The position numbers were made by a program, and so were the translations under genes. From Tretioscincus oriximinensis (lineage: Eukaryota; Chordata; Lepidosauria; Squamata; Gymnophthalmidae): 64,000 bases of DNA. Every line of letters begins with the position of its first letter. The stretch's first letter is position 1. Below the pieces are notes generated by a model. It searched no databases. It had not been told where the DNA came from and saw only the letters and a program-made list of their open reading frames with translations. The DNA is taken from the NCBI GenBank assembly GCA_022410635.1, contig JAJVDF010000018.1, forward strand, positions 4,328,231-4,392,230, read 5' to 3'. Of this stretch, positions 35,757 through 47,130 are shown piece by piece.

Positions 35757-38700
35757 AAGTATACAAAAAATTCCCTTGCTGCAATACTCCTTAGGACTGA
35801 CCTCCGATTAGACTGCAAACTGTCCAATTGGAACACATGGCAAAACTGCCGCCAGAGTGCATCTACTCAGTAGCTATGCAAACTGCATATGGCAAAAGTG
35901 TTTCCTATTCAGAGTGAATGGGAAGTGCATGCACCCACCACAGATCCACACAGCATTCACATTCGCTTTTTCTCTTAGTGTCTATTCGTCAGATTGGGCA
36001 GGGTAAATCATGTTTATTATTCTGAATTTTTAATTAAAATTATTTGTGTTTCACTGTGGAATTTTTCTTTCAAGGCATCAGATCTCACAGAGCCCCCAGA
36101 TGTTGGAACTGTCTCTCTCTCTGGAAACCTGTCTAGTTCCAAAACTAAATTTCTTCCCATATCTTCTCAAAACATCTAAGCCATGGATATTTAACTATGA
36201 GTTTTTCCTGCCAAGAAAGCAGGAAGAGTTATATTTTAGTGTACATTTTAGGAATATTTGCCAGACAGTATTTGTATTGATTAATCAGGTCTATTACTAC
36301 TCCAAATTAGGAGATTTTTAATTTCTTGCAAGAGGATCGCGTAGCACCATATAGATTAACAAGAAAAAGATAGCATAGACAAGTTAGTTCTTCAGATGCT
36401 AAGCAACAGATCTTAATACAGAACTTATCCAGATTAATACTAGTCCCATAGTCCCATGCAGGTAACCTGAACAAGTATATATGTGTATAAAGGCCCTAGT
36501 TCTCTGGAGCTCCCTCCACTCCCAACAAGGGAGCTATTTCTCAATTGTTTGTGCAATGAGTAGACCAGGCTGAGCAAGTCACCACATTAAAGGATCTTTT
36601 TTCCAACACCACTATACTTCTGATAAGGGGTCAAGCTTTACGCTGAAGTTAATGTAACCTTATGCTGATTTTTTTCCACATCTTATCTCAAGAAAAGCAA
36701 TAGGCAAATACCAGTACTAGGAAACCTGCTACACTAAAAAATTAGACAAAGCAACATCTGAGTGGGATACTAATGATACATTTATTCGGTTACAACTTTT
36801 TGACTAGCCCTAAAGCATCTTTTTTATACTATACTATAACAGGTAAGTGCTGATTTTAAATATATAGCTATATCATGGGGAGGGGCTCTCAAAACAATAA
36901 ATCAGATAAATGTGGAAAAATTATTTCAGCTTTTATTTCCTATAATAAAAATGTAAATAAAAAAGATTGCTATTCTATGAAATAAGACAGAAATTTTGAA
37001 AAAAAGGGATAGCTTTGATTTTGTGACAGCTCATTCATTTATGATAACAAATGTGGTAGCTTTCAGACTACGTACGTGCTCGTTGCATTTATATATCTTT
37101 TGAAGTGAATTTATAGCTTTAGTTTCCAAAGATACACATGAGGATATGATCTTATAATTATCTAAGACTTGGAACGGATTCCAAATTGCTAAGTCATATA
37201 AAATATCTCTCTGTCTTGCATTTGGATTTCAAGCAAGAGAAGCATTTTAGAATGGATAGAGCTCATTCTCATAGTCAGTCCCCAAAGTTACCATCATATA
37301 ACCATCCCTGTATGGGATGAAAGTATCCCTGAATAACAAGCCACTTAGAAAGAAGAAAGTAAACTCAAATGAGGCAAAGTAAATGGGGAGCTTCTAAGTA
37401 AATACATTTAAACTCGCAAATTTAAACTGCCCTTATAGTCTACCTTTATCTGTGAGTAGTGAGAGATTTCAGAGGCTTTATAATATACTTTGCTGGCTTT
37501 CAATGAAAAGATTAAACAACAAACTGATGGCATTCTCTAGTAAGTTGGGCTTATTTGCACTTATTAAGTAAGGGCACAGCATGAAAAGTAAGACTTGCTA
37601 AACCAGCCAATTATATTTAACCATTAGAGCTTTTTTTGAAGCTAGACATGAACAAGGTTGAAAAACTGACAAACTCAATCAATCATCATAATGCAATGAA
37701 GATTCTAATTTGATTGGCAAAGCTGTAGCTCAAACTTCAATTCTAAAGTCCAGTTTTAATTTTAATTCTACATCATAAATGTGCACAATTGGCAGTCCAT
37801 GTGTAGAATGACTATTATTTTTAAAGCATTGTCTGTCTTTTCTATCAAACATAAAGGAAATTACTAAAAAAGAAAAAAAAAAACTAAAACAAGATTGGAA
37901 CATTATTGGCACTGTCTCAACTTGATCCTATTCTGGCAGTGCACTTTAATCTATTTGGGGAGGAAAGGAGATAGAATTTGGGCTGGATCCCATTTCTTTT
38001 TCTCTTCCCCAGACTAGATTTTCTGTCCCCATAGTTAACTGTGGGGCAAAGGGATCTGGATTAATTTTTAGTAGAAATCAGTATGGTGATCATGCCCTCA
38101 TTTTAAAAGATCTGATAATTTGTAGTCAGATGTTTGAAAAAGAGGGTGCGATCACAATAATGAGGGCATCTTGGTTTTCACTGTTTGTGGGATAGTTCAC
38201 TGTCTGTCAGATAGATAATGAGCAGTCACACATTTCAAAGAAATATCCATGTTAGTCTAGCAAGGGGTTCTCAAAGCACTTTAGAGACTAATAAGAATTG
38301 GGAGAGGTGGAATGAGCATTCATAGGCAAATCTACTTCTTCAGATGCTGGCAGTTGTTTAGCAGCATCTGGAGGTATAGATTTGCTTAAGGCTGCTCGTG
38401 TTGCCTATCCTATTTCTTGTTAATGTCTAAAGAGCTACAAGACCCTTTTGCTGGTAGCCAGGCATTTGAAAAAGGTTGTGTCTTCATCATAACAATGATG
38501 TACAATTCTGGTTACCATAGCTTAGAAAAAATAATGTGGAATTGGAAAAGGTACAAAAAACACAAGAAAGATAAAGATTTCATCCTCCTTGTGAAATCAG
38601 GCAGTAATGTGTGGGCGTCTTTACTGATAATCAGAAGAACATGAGCAATTGGTCCCTTTTGTGAGTTTTGTGAGACACAGTATTTCAGTTCCTAATTAAT

Positions 38701-39124
38701 ACAAATAAAGATCCCCCTCTTTTATAAACTTTTTATTGAGCTTTCTTTCACAGATAGCTGGTTCTTCAACATATCCTTTTTCTATTTTTTCTTTTTTAAT
38801 ACATTTTTCTTTGATGAAAAGTAATGATGTGTCTATCTTTTGTTTAATTATAGTTAGAAAACTTTTTTTTCTCATGATTTGAAACCTTATAACCTAATTT
38901 TATAAAATTCATGCATTTATTATTATTATTTATTATTTTCTAATTTCATTCTTTGGAGTTCAGACAAAAGCACACAATTCAAATTCATTTCCACCATTAT
39001 ATAGAAAGTATAAGGTTGTGCATATATAGTCTATAGTTCCCATACGTTTATGGTCTGTATATCAACTGTTATACATTCATACAAAATCAGAATTTAGAAA
39101 TCAAGTCAGCACAAATTCTAGAAA
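35757..39124. other. No recognised gene
   Basis: Gene-poor AT-rich DNA. Worn dispersed-repeat segments with CACTTTAGAGACTAATAAGA and TACTTCTTCAGATGCTGG occur near 38280-38360, and a relative near 36335-36410. The T-rich 38720-39000 may be an old LINE tail on the minus strand. No exon is supported. Confidence 0.4.
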
Positions 39125-39440
39125 AAAATGGTCAGAAAATGTCTCTGACCACCCAGAGGGTCATCGGCCTGTGGAATTTACTTCCTGAAGAGGTAGTGGT
39201 AGCTAACAGCTAGGATAGTTTCAAGACAGGACTAGACAGGTTTATGGACACCAAAGGTATGAATGGATACTAGGATGGATGTCTGGATGTTGCCTTTGGG
39301 ATGGAGCAACAGGCAGGACTCCTGAAATACCATTTGCAGGGAATCATGAACAGGTGCATCTGGTGGGCCTCTGTGTGACACAGAATGCTGGACTTGATGG
39401 GCTGTGGCCTGATCCAGTATGGCTCTTCTTATGTTCTTAT
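39125..39440 (+). mobile_element. CR1-like LINE 3' end
   Basis: Sense sequence encodes a worn C-terminus (GLWNLL-like, here CGGCCTGTGGAATTTACTTC) followed by the 3' UTR and the TTCTTATGTTCTTATG end. It is homologous to 17205, 28928 and 63143. Confidence 0.88.
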
Positions 39441-39725
39441 GTAGGAGGGTCTTTTTGTGGTGGGTCCCAGATTTGGAATAGCTTCCTTCACAAACGTTAT
39501 ATAATTTTCAGGACCTTTTTAAAACTTACCTCTTTGCCCAAGGTTTTGATTCTTAACTCCCTCTGGGGTTTTGTCCTGCCAAGTTGAATAGCTGGGTTGG
39601 AGGTTCTATTTTTAAATGTGTTTTCATTATTGGGACTTTTCATCTTTTATGATTGTTACGTGCCTTAATCCTTGTGGTGAAAGATGTAATGTACATTTCT
39701 AAACAAATTTTTAAATAAATAATCA
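39441..39725 (+). mobile_element. L2-type LINE 3' end
   Basis: GGTGGGTCCCAGATTTGGAA begins a worn ORF2 C-terminal segment (SQIWNSF), then TTTTTAAAACTTACCTCTTT and a tail ending TTTTTAAATAAATAAT. It abuts the CR1-like fragment in the same orientation. Confidence 0.7.
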
Positions 39726-39973
39726 TTTGCCATAGACTAAAATATTACAAATCGGTGTTTGTATATACAAACTGATTATTTCCTTTCAAAATATTGTAGT
39801 CCTGAGAGTAATAATTATTTTAATACAGTGCAAGAGCATGTCAGTTTCTTTTTCATTTGCTCATTTCAGATGCACTGATAGACAATCAGGTGTTTGGCTT
39901 AGATAATAAATTATTCATAACACTTAGACCTTGCAGCCTTTTGTGTATTACACATTGTTTGAAATGTCTTTAG

Positions 39974-40095
39974 TACTTTTGGCTGAAGCATTGAAACTGG
40001 AAGTTTCTGCAGTTGAAAGCAAATCAGAAAAGAAGTGGATAACATGTATTAAGCAACAATTACAAGCTAAGAAGAAGTTTGACTATGATAATTAA
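39974..40095 (+). CDS. Possible terminal coding exon N
   Basis: After GTTTGAAATGTCTTTAG the frame (phase 1 start) reads LLAEALKLEVSAVESKSEKK then WITCIKQQLQAKKKFDYDN and stops with TAA at 40093-40095. It is charged and helical like the upstream exons. The following AATAAA at 41132 would give a 3' UTR of about 1 kb. It may be the 3' end of the coiled-coil gene or of another gene. Confidence 0.33.
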
Positions 40096-41155
40096 TATTT
40101 GTCCAAAAATAACTTCGGAAGCAAAGTTTAATTAGTTCCACTAAATTAAAATTAGTGGTTTTTAAAGCAATGAAAACTGAATGATGTGAGAAATATCTGA
40201 AAGACTTTACCTGTATTGTCAAACAAGAGAAGGAAGATGCCATCAATAAGAGGGTGTGGCCTTTTCATATTCCTTAGCCACAAAAGAATGTTTTGCTAAA
40301 TGGAGCTTGGTTCACTGAAGACTCTGAGAAGAAACTGATATTACAAGATATGAAGCAACATTGAGAAGCATGATCCATAAATGAAGTCAACCAATGGGAA
40401 GCTCATCAGCTGCATCTTTCTGGAGCATCCACAGAGAGAAGTGGCTTGAAGAATTGTATCAGTTGAGGAAAACATCGGACACGGGATCTGTGGCTCCTTG
40501 GGGAAAGTCCTAGAATTGCCACATGGACTAGGTAAGGTGCCAGATATCATCTCACTTCGTTGCACTAAGATGAAGAAGTGTCCATTTTCTATGAAAGCTG
40601 CATTTTTTAATAAGGAAGGACGTTTCTTCCCATCCATTTTAAACTCTGCTAACATTCACCAAGGAGCTTTATGGAACTGCCATTCAACTTTATACACCAG
40701 AAATGATGTAGCTTTCTTCATCTGCCTCCACCATAAAAGAAATAATCATCAGTGCTGAAGAAACTGTTCTCATAGAGGATGAGCTTGTCAGTCTTCAGAT
40801 TGCAAAGGGAGAAAAGGCTAGACGTGCCAGGAAAAACTATCCTAACTGGAAATCGCTTTCATCCTGCTGCCTGCCAAGAACTCCGGATTGAACTGAAAAT
40901 ATAAGTATTATAAGGCCACTTGGTGGCTCTCTGTCTTCTAGAATGTGTTTCTAAAAGAGATGTAGAGGAAGCAGATTGTTGTTATAGTTTTACATATATC
41001 AGTTGCTTCTGCAACTTGAAGTTCTTGCTGATTCTTCATCTAGAATTTGCAGATAAAGTATTTTCAAGATTGTGGTGCAGTAAAAGTTATTTTTCTTGGC
41101 TGGAGATGTGAAGTCTTGTGCATCCATTTGAAATAAAAAACTAAATTGTGAGGAG
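40096..41155 (+). other. Putative 3' UTR or decayed coding copy
   Basis: It ends with AATAAA at 41132-41137 and a GT-rich stretch just after (TTGTGAGGAGTGCC), as for a polyadenylation site. Yet the interior has protein-like pieces in changing frames, such as EKWLEELYQLRKTSDTGS near 40435 and KEIIISAEETVLIEDEL near 40740. These look like a frameshifted coding relic. I could not identify the source protein. Confidence 0.35.
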
Positions 41156-41719
41156 TGCCTTTTGCATTTCAAGTTATACTGACTTGGTTTGACTAGATTT
41201 TTTTATATAAAAAATTGACTTTGAAAACCCAGAATGCTCATTCCATAGACATGGTTCCAAACTTTGTTATATTCAGGTAAGATCTGGAAAGCTGAAAATT
41301 TAAATTTTAAGAGCATATGTGACTATACCATCTTCATTTGGGAGTCTCCTCTGCAATAAACAGTGAGGCCTAATTTCTTTGAATCTTACAAAAAATTGTA
41401 CTGTTCATCACTAATCAGCTTTTGTTCTCTTATAATTTCTTCATTAGAGCAAATCAAATAAAAATTTCCTAAGCTCACTTTACACAGATTGGGTAACACT
41501 GAGTACTGTACAACGTATATTTAAGCAAATGTAATCAGTAGGCAAATCATACTGAAAAGAAAATCTTGATTTAGGAAAAGGGGAGAAATGATCTTTTATC
41601 ATTACTGCTAAGAATTAGAAATTCCTATCTAAGCCATATATCCTGAGCAGATTCGTTGTTAAAAAACTAACAAACATTTCTCCCTAAAGAATCACTGAAT
41701 TTTGCATTGAGATTGTTAT

Positions 41720-41870
41720 TTCACGGCCTTACCTGTGGGAGGGCCTTCTCTATGATAACCCCAGGTTATGTCAGACACCTATGATGTACATGTTTAGAAC
41801 CTGGTGAAGATACACCTGTTTACCTTCGGGTATAGTGTACTAAAGAAATGCAAATAAATAAATAAATACC
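41720..41870 (+). mobile_element. L2-type LINE 3' tail
   Basis: GTGGGAGGGCCTTCTCTATG, then TTTACCTTCGGGTATAGTGT and a tail of AATAAATAAATAAATA. It is the plus-strand form of the L2 3' end. Confidence 0.65.
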
Positions 41871-42153
41871 CTTGCTTTTATCTGAGGCTAAACCTGTCTC
41901 TCCTTGAAGACACTATTGCTATTTTAATAGTTCTATTTTAACTGTTTTTATGGTCTTGTAGTGTCATCCTTCCTAAGTAAGTAAACAAATTAGTACTTTG
42001 GCCATTATACTGCCATTTTGGATGCTCTATAGTGCCAGGCTGTGTCTGTTCGCATTTTTCTGTTATTCTACTTTTCCTTTGCTTTAGAAATAGGTATTAC
42101 TACAAGAAATCAGTTACAACCAGTATTATTTCCAGACCATTCACAGCCTAAAT

Positions 42154-42307
42154 CCTGATCCACACATCACTTATTTATCACACTAGACTCCACAATATTC
42201 CACAAGCATGGATATTCTGGAATAAACCACTCCACACAATGCTTTATTGTGGAATATTGTGGAATATGTGTTGATCAGGCTTTATTGTGGAATATGTATG
42301 GATCAGG
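42154..42307. mobile_element. Palindromic MITE-like element, family M3
   Basis: The ends CCTGATCCACACA and TGTATGGATCAGG are inverted repeats with one mismatch. Inner blocks (TCCACAATATTCCACAA / TTGTGGAATATTGTGGA) also pair. A short segment near the right end (TTTATTGTGGAATATGT...GATCAGGC) is duplicated. Confidence 0.75.
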
Positions 42308-42577
42308 CTTGAGAGAAAATTGGGGGTTAACTTGGATGTTTGATGTAAGATCTGCCCTATTCCATCAAGGGTAGGAAAGTGTTGAAGGATATATGTCTGT
42401 GTTTTGGTGCTATTGTCTGCATGATACTGACATGGTACTAGAAAGACAAATAACTGAATGCCTGGTTGGATAAAATTGATTACAAAGTGTGCAACAAGAG
42501 ATAAAACTGTGCACAAAACAAATGCCAAAGGAGAATATTTTGGGACAATTTAGAGGAATTTTGAAAAAGAAACAGAG

Positions 42578-42660
42578 TAAGATGCTTTCTGCATTGGTCT
42601 TTATTCCAAATTATATTCCAGAACAATAGGGGTTTGCCCTCCATGTGTTTGTGCAGTATA
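42578..42660. mobile_element. MITE family M2, left-arm fragment
   Basis: GATGCTTTCTGCATTGGTCT followed by TTATTCCAAATTATATTCCA matches the left arm of the element at 25948. The opposite end was not found. Confidence 0.6.
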
Positions 42661-42996
42661 TGTTAAGTTTGAACAGGTCTGCTATAGCTGGCACTATCAT
42701 GTAGTGGACAGGCCCCTGTTCTATAAAATAAGGTCCAGTTGCAAAAGGGCATAAACCAGTTTTCAGACCTGTGGGTTATACAAATAATCATGCATGACTT
42801 TTGATAGTTTTATCTTTCAATTCTTTCCATCCTATATTATTCACATTGTAGTGCTTTAGCTTCAGGTAAACAATTATAATGTTCCTATTAAGCAGAGAAA
42901 ATTTAATACTGTGGTTTTGTATTCAAAAATTCAGTAATTTTGTGCCTATATATGATATAGAATCTCTTATTCATAGATGTTATGTTTTCTATTAAG

Positions 42997-43436
42997 GTCC
43001 AAGTTTGGAGAACCAGTCAACGATGCTGCTGAAGGGGATCCAGATGTGTCTGTGTGCCTTTTTTGTTTTTTTATTTGGGATATTCTATGAATTATCACAA
43101 GAAACTGGCTGCTTTTTGTCCTGCAAGCCCATTGCAAAGGAACCACTGAGCCCTATAGATGTTCTAACCAAAGGCAACAGCATCATTTTTCTGGAGACAA
43201 CAGACCGGCTGCAGCCCCCTCCACTGGTTTTATGTTCTGTTGAATCTGCTGCCAGAATCTATTCAGACAGATCAATCGTTTTCTTTTTGAAAGGGTTGGA
43301 GAATGACACAGTGGTAGATTTGAAAACAGAATGTCCCTCACTCTCTTCTTTATATGTTCTGAAGAATGTTTTCTTTTCCCCTCTAAACATCACCAACTTG
43401 TTCCAGGACACACCTCTGCTCTCATGGTATCTTCAG
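42997..43436 (+). CDS. A4GNT: A4GNT, coding exon 1 (ATG at 43023)
   Basis: Alpha-1,4-N-acetylglucosaminyltransferase, a Golgi type II membrane enzyme adding alpha-1,4-GlcNAc to O-glycan cores of gastric-type mucin. The exon follows the acceptor TTTTCTATTAAG. I place the start at the ATG at 43023 because the frame upstream has only a TTG, and the resulting protein begins with a short basic segment then a hydrophobic anchor (about residues 8-23). Family-typical GNSIIFLETTDRLQPPPLVL and CSVESAARIY (51-80) follow. The exon gives 138 residues and ends in phase 0 at CTTCAG|GTGAGA. The 26 bases before the ATG are 5' UTR; an upstream non-coding exon was not located. Confidence 0.95.
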
Positions 43437-44460
43437 GTGAGAGGGAAAGTGGGGTGCACTTCTGGTAAGATATAAATAAGCTACAATACTACATTCTTTA
43501 GAACTCTCCCAGCCTCACCTATTTCACAGGGTATCAGTTGTGGAGAAAGGAACAAAATCTGTGTGAGCTACCCTTTGGTGAAAAGGGCATTATAAATAAA
43601 TAATAACAACAATTACCACCACCACCACCACCACGACAATGATGATGATGATGATTAAACTTTTGTTTATAAAGCATTAACCATGTACTTATCATGTATT
43701 TCAGTCAGAACTGTATGTATATTTGACTTTTTTTATCATGGTTTTCAATATTCTCAGATTCAGGATGTTCAAACAACTCTTTTCAAAACAGCCTTGAAAG
43801 TAGCTTTTTCAAAATAATTTCATCAGAATCAGAAACTATCATATACAATATAATGTTTAGAGAACCAGACTGGTCTTGTGGTTATAGTGTTGTATGCTTA
43901 TTATGTAGTCTCTTGGTTCGATTCCACAGTCCTCAGATGACCTCTCAGCCCCATCTACTTCACAAGGTGACTATTGTGAAGAGCAGAAGACATAAGCCAC
44001 TTTGGATTCCTTTGGGTTGAGAAAAATGGGATATAAAACCATTCTTATTCCTTTTATTGTTCTTTTTTGGGGGGTATGTGGGTATGTGTGAAAGATGCTC
44101 GCCTTAGGAACATCTCAGGGTGATGCTGAGCACCATGTCAGTTGCATAATTACATGCCTGCCACCTTGAATGTTTCTCCATGCATTTGGAAGGTCATATG
44201 TTATTCTCCTATTCTTCCTGCTATTCTTGGAGGAAAGAAACTTGTTACAATTAGTGTGACCAGTGACCTTTTCACACTACTACTGATATCAACTGGCCAA
44301 AGATTTACCCTATGAAATCAACTGTTATAAGTATGTATAATGTCTTCCACAATTTGGTGGAACAAATATTACAGCAAATATTGTAGATCTAAATGAAAAA
44401 AGAGTTGTCCCTTTGATACTGAAAACTGTTCCATTATTGTGTTTCTGTTCACTTTTGCAG
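43437..44460 (+). other. A4GNT intron with SINE B copies and microsatellites
   Basis: The intron starts GTGAGA and ends TTCACTTTTGCAG. It contains a family B SINE fragment at 43500-43610, a (CCA)n/(GAT)n microsatellite at 43615-43656 and a fuller family B SINE at 43861-44055 whose tRNA-like head reads TTGTGGTTATAGTG. All are plus-oriented. Confidence 0.85.
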
Positions 44461-45051
44461 GTCAATGCAACCAAAGAAAAGTACTGGATTTATATTATTT
44501 CTGATGCAATCAGACTTGCAGTTGTGTGGAAATATGGTGGGATTTATATGGATACCGATGTCATTTCTATCAGCCCAATCCCAGTGGTTGACTTTTTGGC
44601 AGCTCAGTCATCCCAGCTATCCAGCAATGGGATCTTTGGTTTTCAGCATCATCACTGGTTCCTCTGGGATTGTATGGAAGACTTTGTTCAGAACTATAAT
44701 GGAGGTATCTGGGGAAATCAGGGACCTTCCCTAATTACTAGAGTATTGAAAAGACAGTGTGATCTCAATGATTTTCAGGATCTGAAGGATAAGGAATGCC
44801 TCAACATGTCTTTCATGCATCCTGACCGCTTCTATCCTATCCCTTATGCTTCATGGAAAAAATACTATGAAGTATGGGATGTAAAGCCAGATTTCAATAA
44901 TTCTTATGCTTTGCACATGTGGAACTTCATGAACCATAAAGATAAAATAAATGTCACTGTTGGAAGTAAAACTTTGGCAGAAGAATTGTTCAAAGAGCAT
45001 TGCCCTTTAACTTACACAAAACTTGTACGAGCTGCACTAGGAAGTGGATAG
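44461..45051 (+). CDS. A4GNT: A4GNT, coding exon 2 (catalytic domain)
   Basis: It joins exon 1 in phase 0 and adds 196 residues, total 334, close to the human length of about 340. It carries KYGGIYMDTDVIS, the DXD metal/nucleotide-sugar motif (D169-T170-D171), then NGIFGF, GGIWGNQGP and YYEVWD, all characteristic of the alpha-1,4-glycosyltransferase (Gb3 synthase/A4GNT) family. The 140-NAT site, NMS, NNS and NVT plus NDT and NIT in exon 1 give six N-glycosylation sequons, consistent with a luminal domain. No frameshift or stop is present, so the gene looks functional. A4GALT is the main alternative paralogue; the CSVESAAKIY-like stretch and the neighbouring DZIP1L favour A4GNT. Confidence 0.96.
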   Translation, partial: VNATKEKYWIYIISDAIRLAVVWKYGGIYMDTDVISISPIPVVDFLAAQSSQLSSNGIFGFQHHHWFLWDCMEDFVQNYNGGIWGNQGPSLITRVLKRQCDLNDFQDLKDKECLNMSFMHPDRFYPIPYASWKKYYEVWDVKPDFNNSYALHMWNFMNHKDKINVTVGSKTLAEELFKEHCPLTYTKLVRAALGSG

Positions 45052-46307
45052 ACATCCAAAAATGGATCTCTGGTAAAACTCAAATTTATGAAGGTGGGAC
45101 TAAGTTTATTTTGGAGGACTCTTTGGCTCCCTATTAGTCATCAAATTCAGGGGAATGAATTCATTGTATTTTTTATCATTGTGTCGCTACACATTTTCAG
45201 GAATCTTCCATTTAACCTTTCTGTTATGTCAGCATTATTGCAAAAAGAAAAGAAGAAAAGAAAAAATTGCAATGGTTTGTAAAGGTTAGCATTCTTTTGG
45301 AGGGAGGGATGAATTTGTTCTAGCAGGATGTAATTGTAGTGCTTATACTACTTTGTAGGTCATCACGACTACAAGCTATGTGAACCTTTTTCTTCCCAAA
45401 CTCATACATTCATTTGAAATAGCCATGCTTTTCTAATTCTGGATTTTTTATAGCAGGCCATGGTGGCACAATTTTGAGGTACTGTACACTGAGTTTCTGC
45501 AGTTGTTTATCTTCCAGTAGCCCTATGGAATTATACCCTGTTGCCTGGCAATAGCCCTGAGTTCTGTAGTCCACTTGCCAACAAATTTCCAGCTACTCTC
45601 CATGGTCCTTGTTGACTTGGGTGATGATCAATCCAGTTTGGAGTTCATATTTTGTTTCATTATANTCAATGGGTTGATGGTCATGGCTTGTTTGACTCTT
45701 CAGTTGAGACTTTACTGGCATAGGTGGCATTTCTGGTAGAACATACAATAGGATAGCTCAAAAGATTATCAGAAAACACAAGACCCTCCCCACGTCTGCC
45801 TCCTACCCTTGTAGGGAGCTAAATACTAAAGGCTAGCTGAAGTGGTAGATTTAACTAAGGTACCTGTTTATTACACAACCTGAAAANCCCATAGAAGAAC
45901 TCTGACATGCTCCACTATGCCTTGAACATCTGAACATAACATAAATACAAGAAGAGTCTCATCCTATATTGTGGATCTTTCAAGACCAGTGTTGATGTGC
46001 ACTCAGACCGAAATTCAAGTCAACTGCCAANCTGCTGCATTCTGCATTAGTTTCTCTTTATGTTTCATTTGGGCCAGTTGCATTAATGGCACTGGCTTAC
46101 TGAAAACACTTTTTAATTGTTTTATTTTAATATTCAATAGCCCAATTGTGAAAAGGTGAAAAAAAAATATTTCCAATATTTCAGTTGTATTTACTGTTTA
46201 TATTATTCAATTATGTTTTTTGTGAGTATGGGGTGAGAGGGGGAGATCTTTAGAAGAAAATGCATCTGTTGATAACTATGAAACAGTTTAATAAGTATGA
46301 AAAACTC
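45052..46307 (+). other. A4GNT 3' flank
   Basis: It includes the presumed 3' UTR. I see no canonical AATAAA soon after the stop, so the polyadenylation site is not placed; an ATTAAA occurs later at 46691. No other gene or repeat is recognised. Confidence 0.45.
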
Positions 46308-46520
46308 AGGACAGGTGCACACCACGACTTAAAAACCTCTACAATACTATAATCCGGAATAGCAATCACGTGTCCGTGCACACCAAATGTGCTACTTCAA
46401 TNACCTATACCCTAGTTCTGTAACATCGTTCACTGATCTCACAGTGCATCCCGAGAATCTTTTTTTTACTCACAACAGCCAATGGAAACAATTACTGTGT
46501 TCTCAATTGTTTTAATCGTG
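46308..46520. repeat. Dispersed repeat M5, copy 2
   Basis: GTGCACACCACGACTTAAAA, CTATAATCCGGAATAGCAAT and GTAACATCGTTCACTGATCT align with 24787-25010 in the same orientation. Both are followed by a related ACAACAGCCAATGGAAAC-type block. Confidence 0.75.
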
Positions 46521-47130
46521 TTTAATTTGGAGAAGGAAATGAAAAACTCAGATTGAAATGTTTGACAGTAACAATATTTGGATCTGCTATAATAGCAGAA
46601 GAAATTATTTTCNGTAGGGAAACCAGAAGTATGAATATCCATATTTATATCTCAGTTACTGCTGTATTGTTTTGGTCACTTTAAATGCTAATTAAAAATA
46701 CTCATGCTTTTTGTTAATCATGTTTATGGTCTTGGTTATATGGAGAAAGACATTAGAGAACATGACATCAGGCAACATTCTCAGGGAGCAAGTATTCTTC
46801 CCATTTTTCCAGGGCCATTTTTTCTGAACTAGCAGGAAGAGAAATTTCTTTCATAAGCCAGCAAAGATACAGGAATTACTGAATGGAGGAAATTACTGAA
46901 TTGTGAAGGAAAGGTGCATAGCTGTAAATTACATCTGTAACTAATAATGTATATCCTGCTGGCATCACTGGCTACAGATCTTAACAGAGATCTGTTCGCT
47001 CCAGCCCCCTCACACAAACCCAAAGAAGTTGTCTTTCTTAGGGTTACAAGATCACAAAACTGAAAATCAGGTCAGGAATATCAAAAAGTAAGACAAAAAC
47101 TTGCATATAACCAGGAATTGTGATCCTTGG
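46521..47130. other. No recognised feature
   Basis: AT-rich, no exon or known repeat seen. Confidence 0.4.

Noticed and set aside
43005..43022. Upstream TTG start for A4GNT
   Set aside because: Eukaryotic initiation at the ATG at 43023 gives a normal type II membrane N-terminus; TTG is not needed.
45088..45282. 64-codon frame after the A4GNT stop
   Set aside because: It lies in the presumed 3' UTR and has no coding features.
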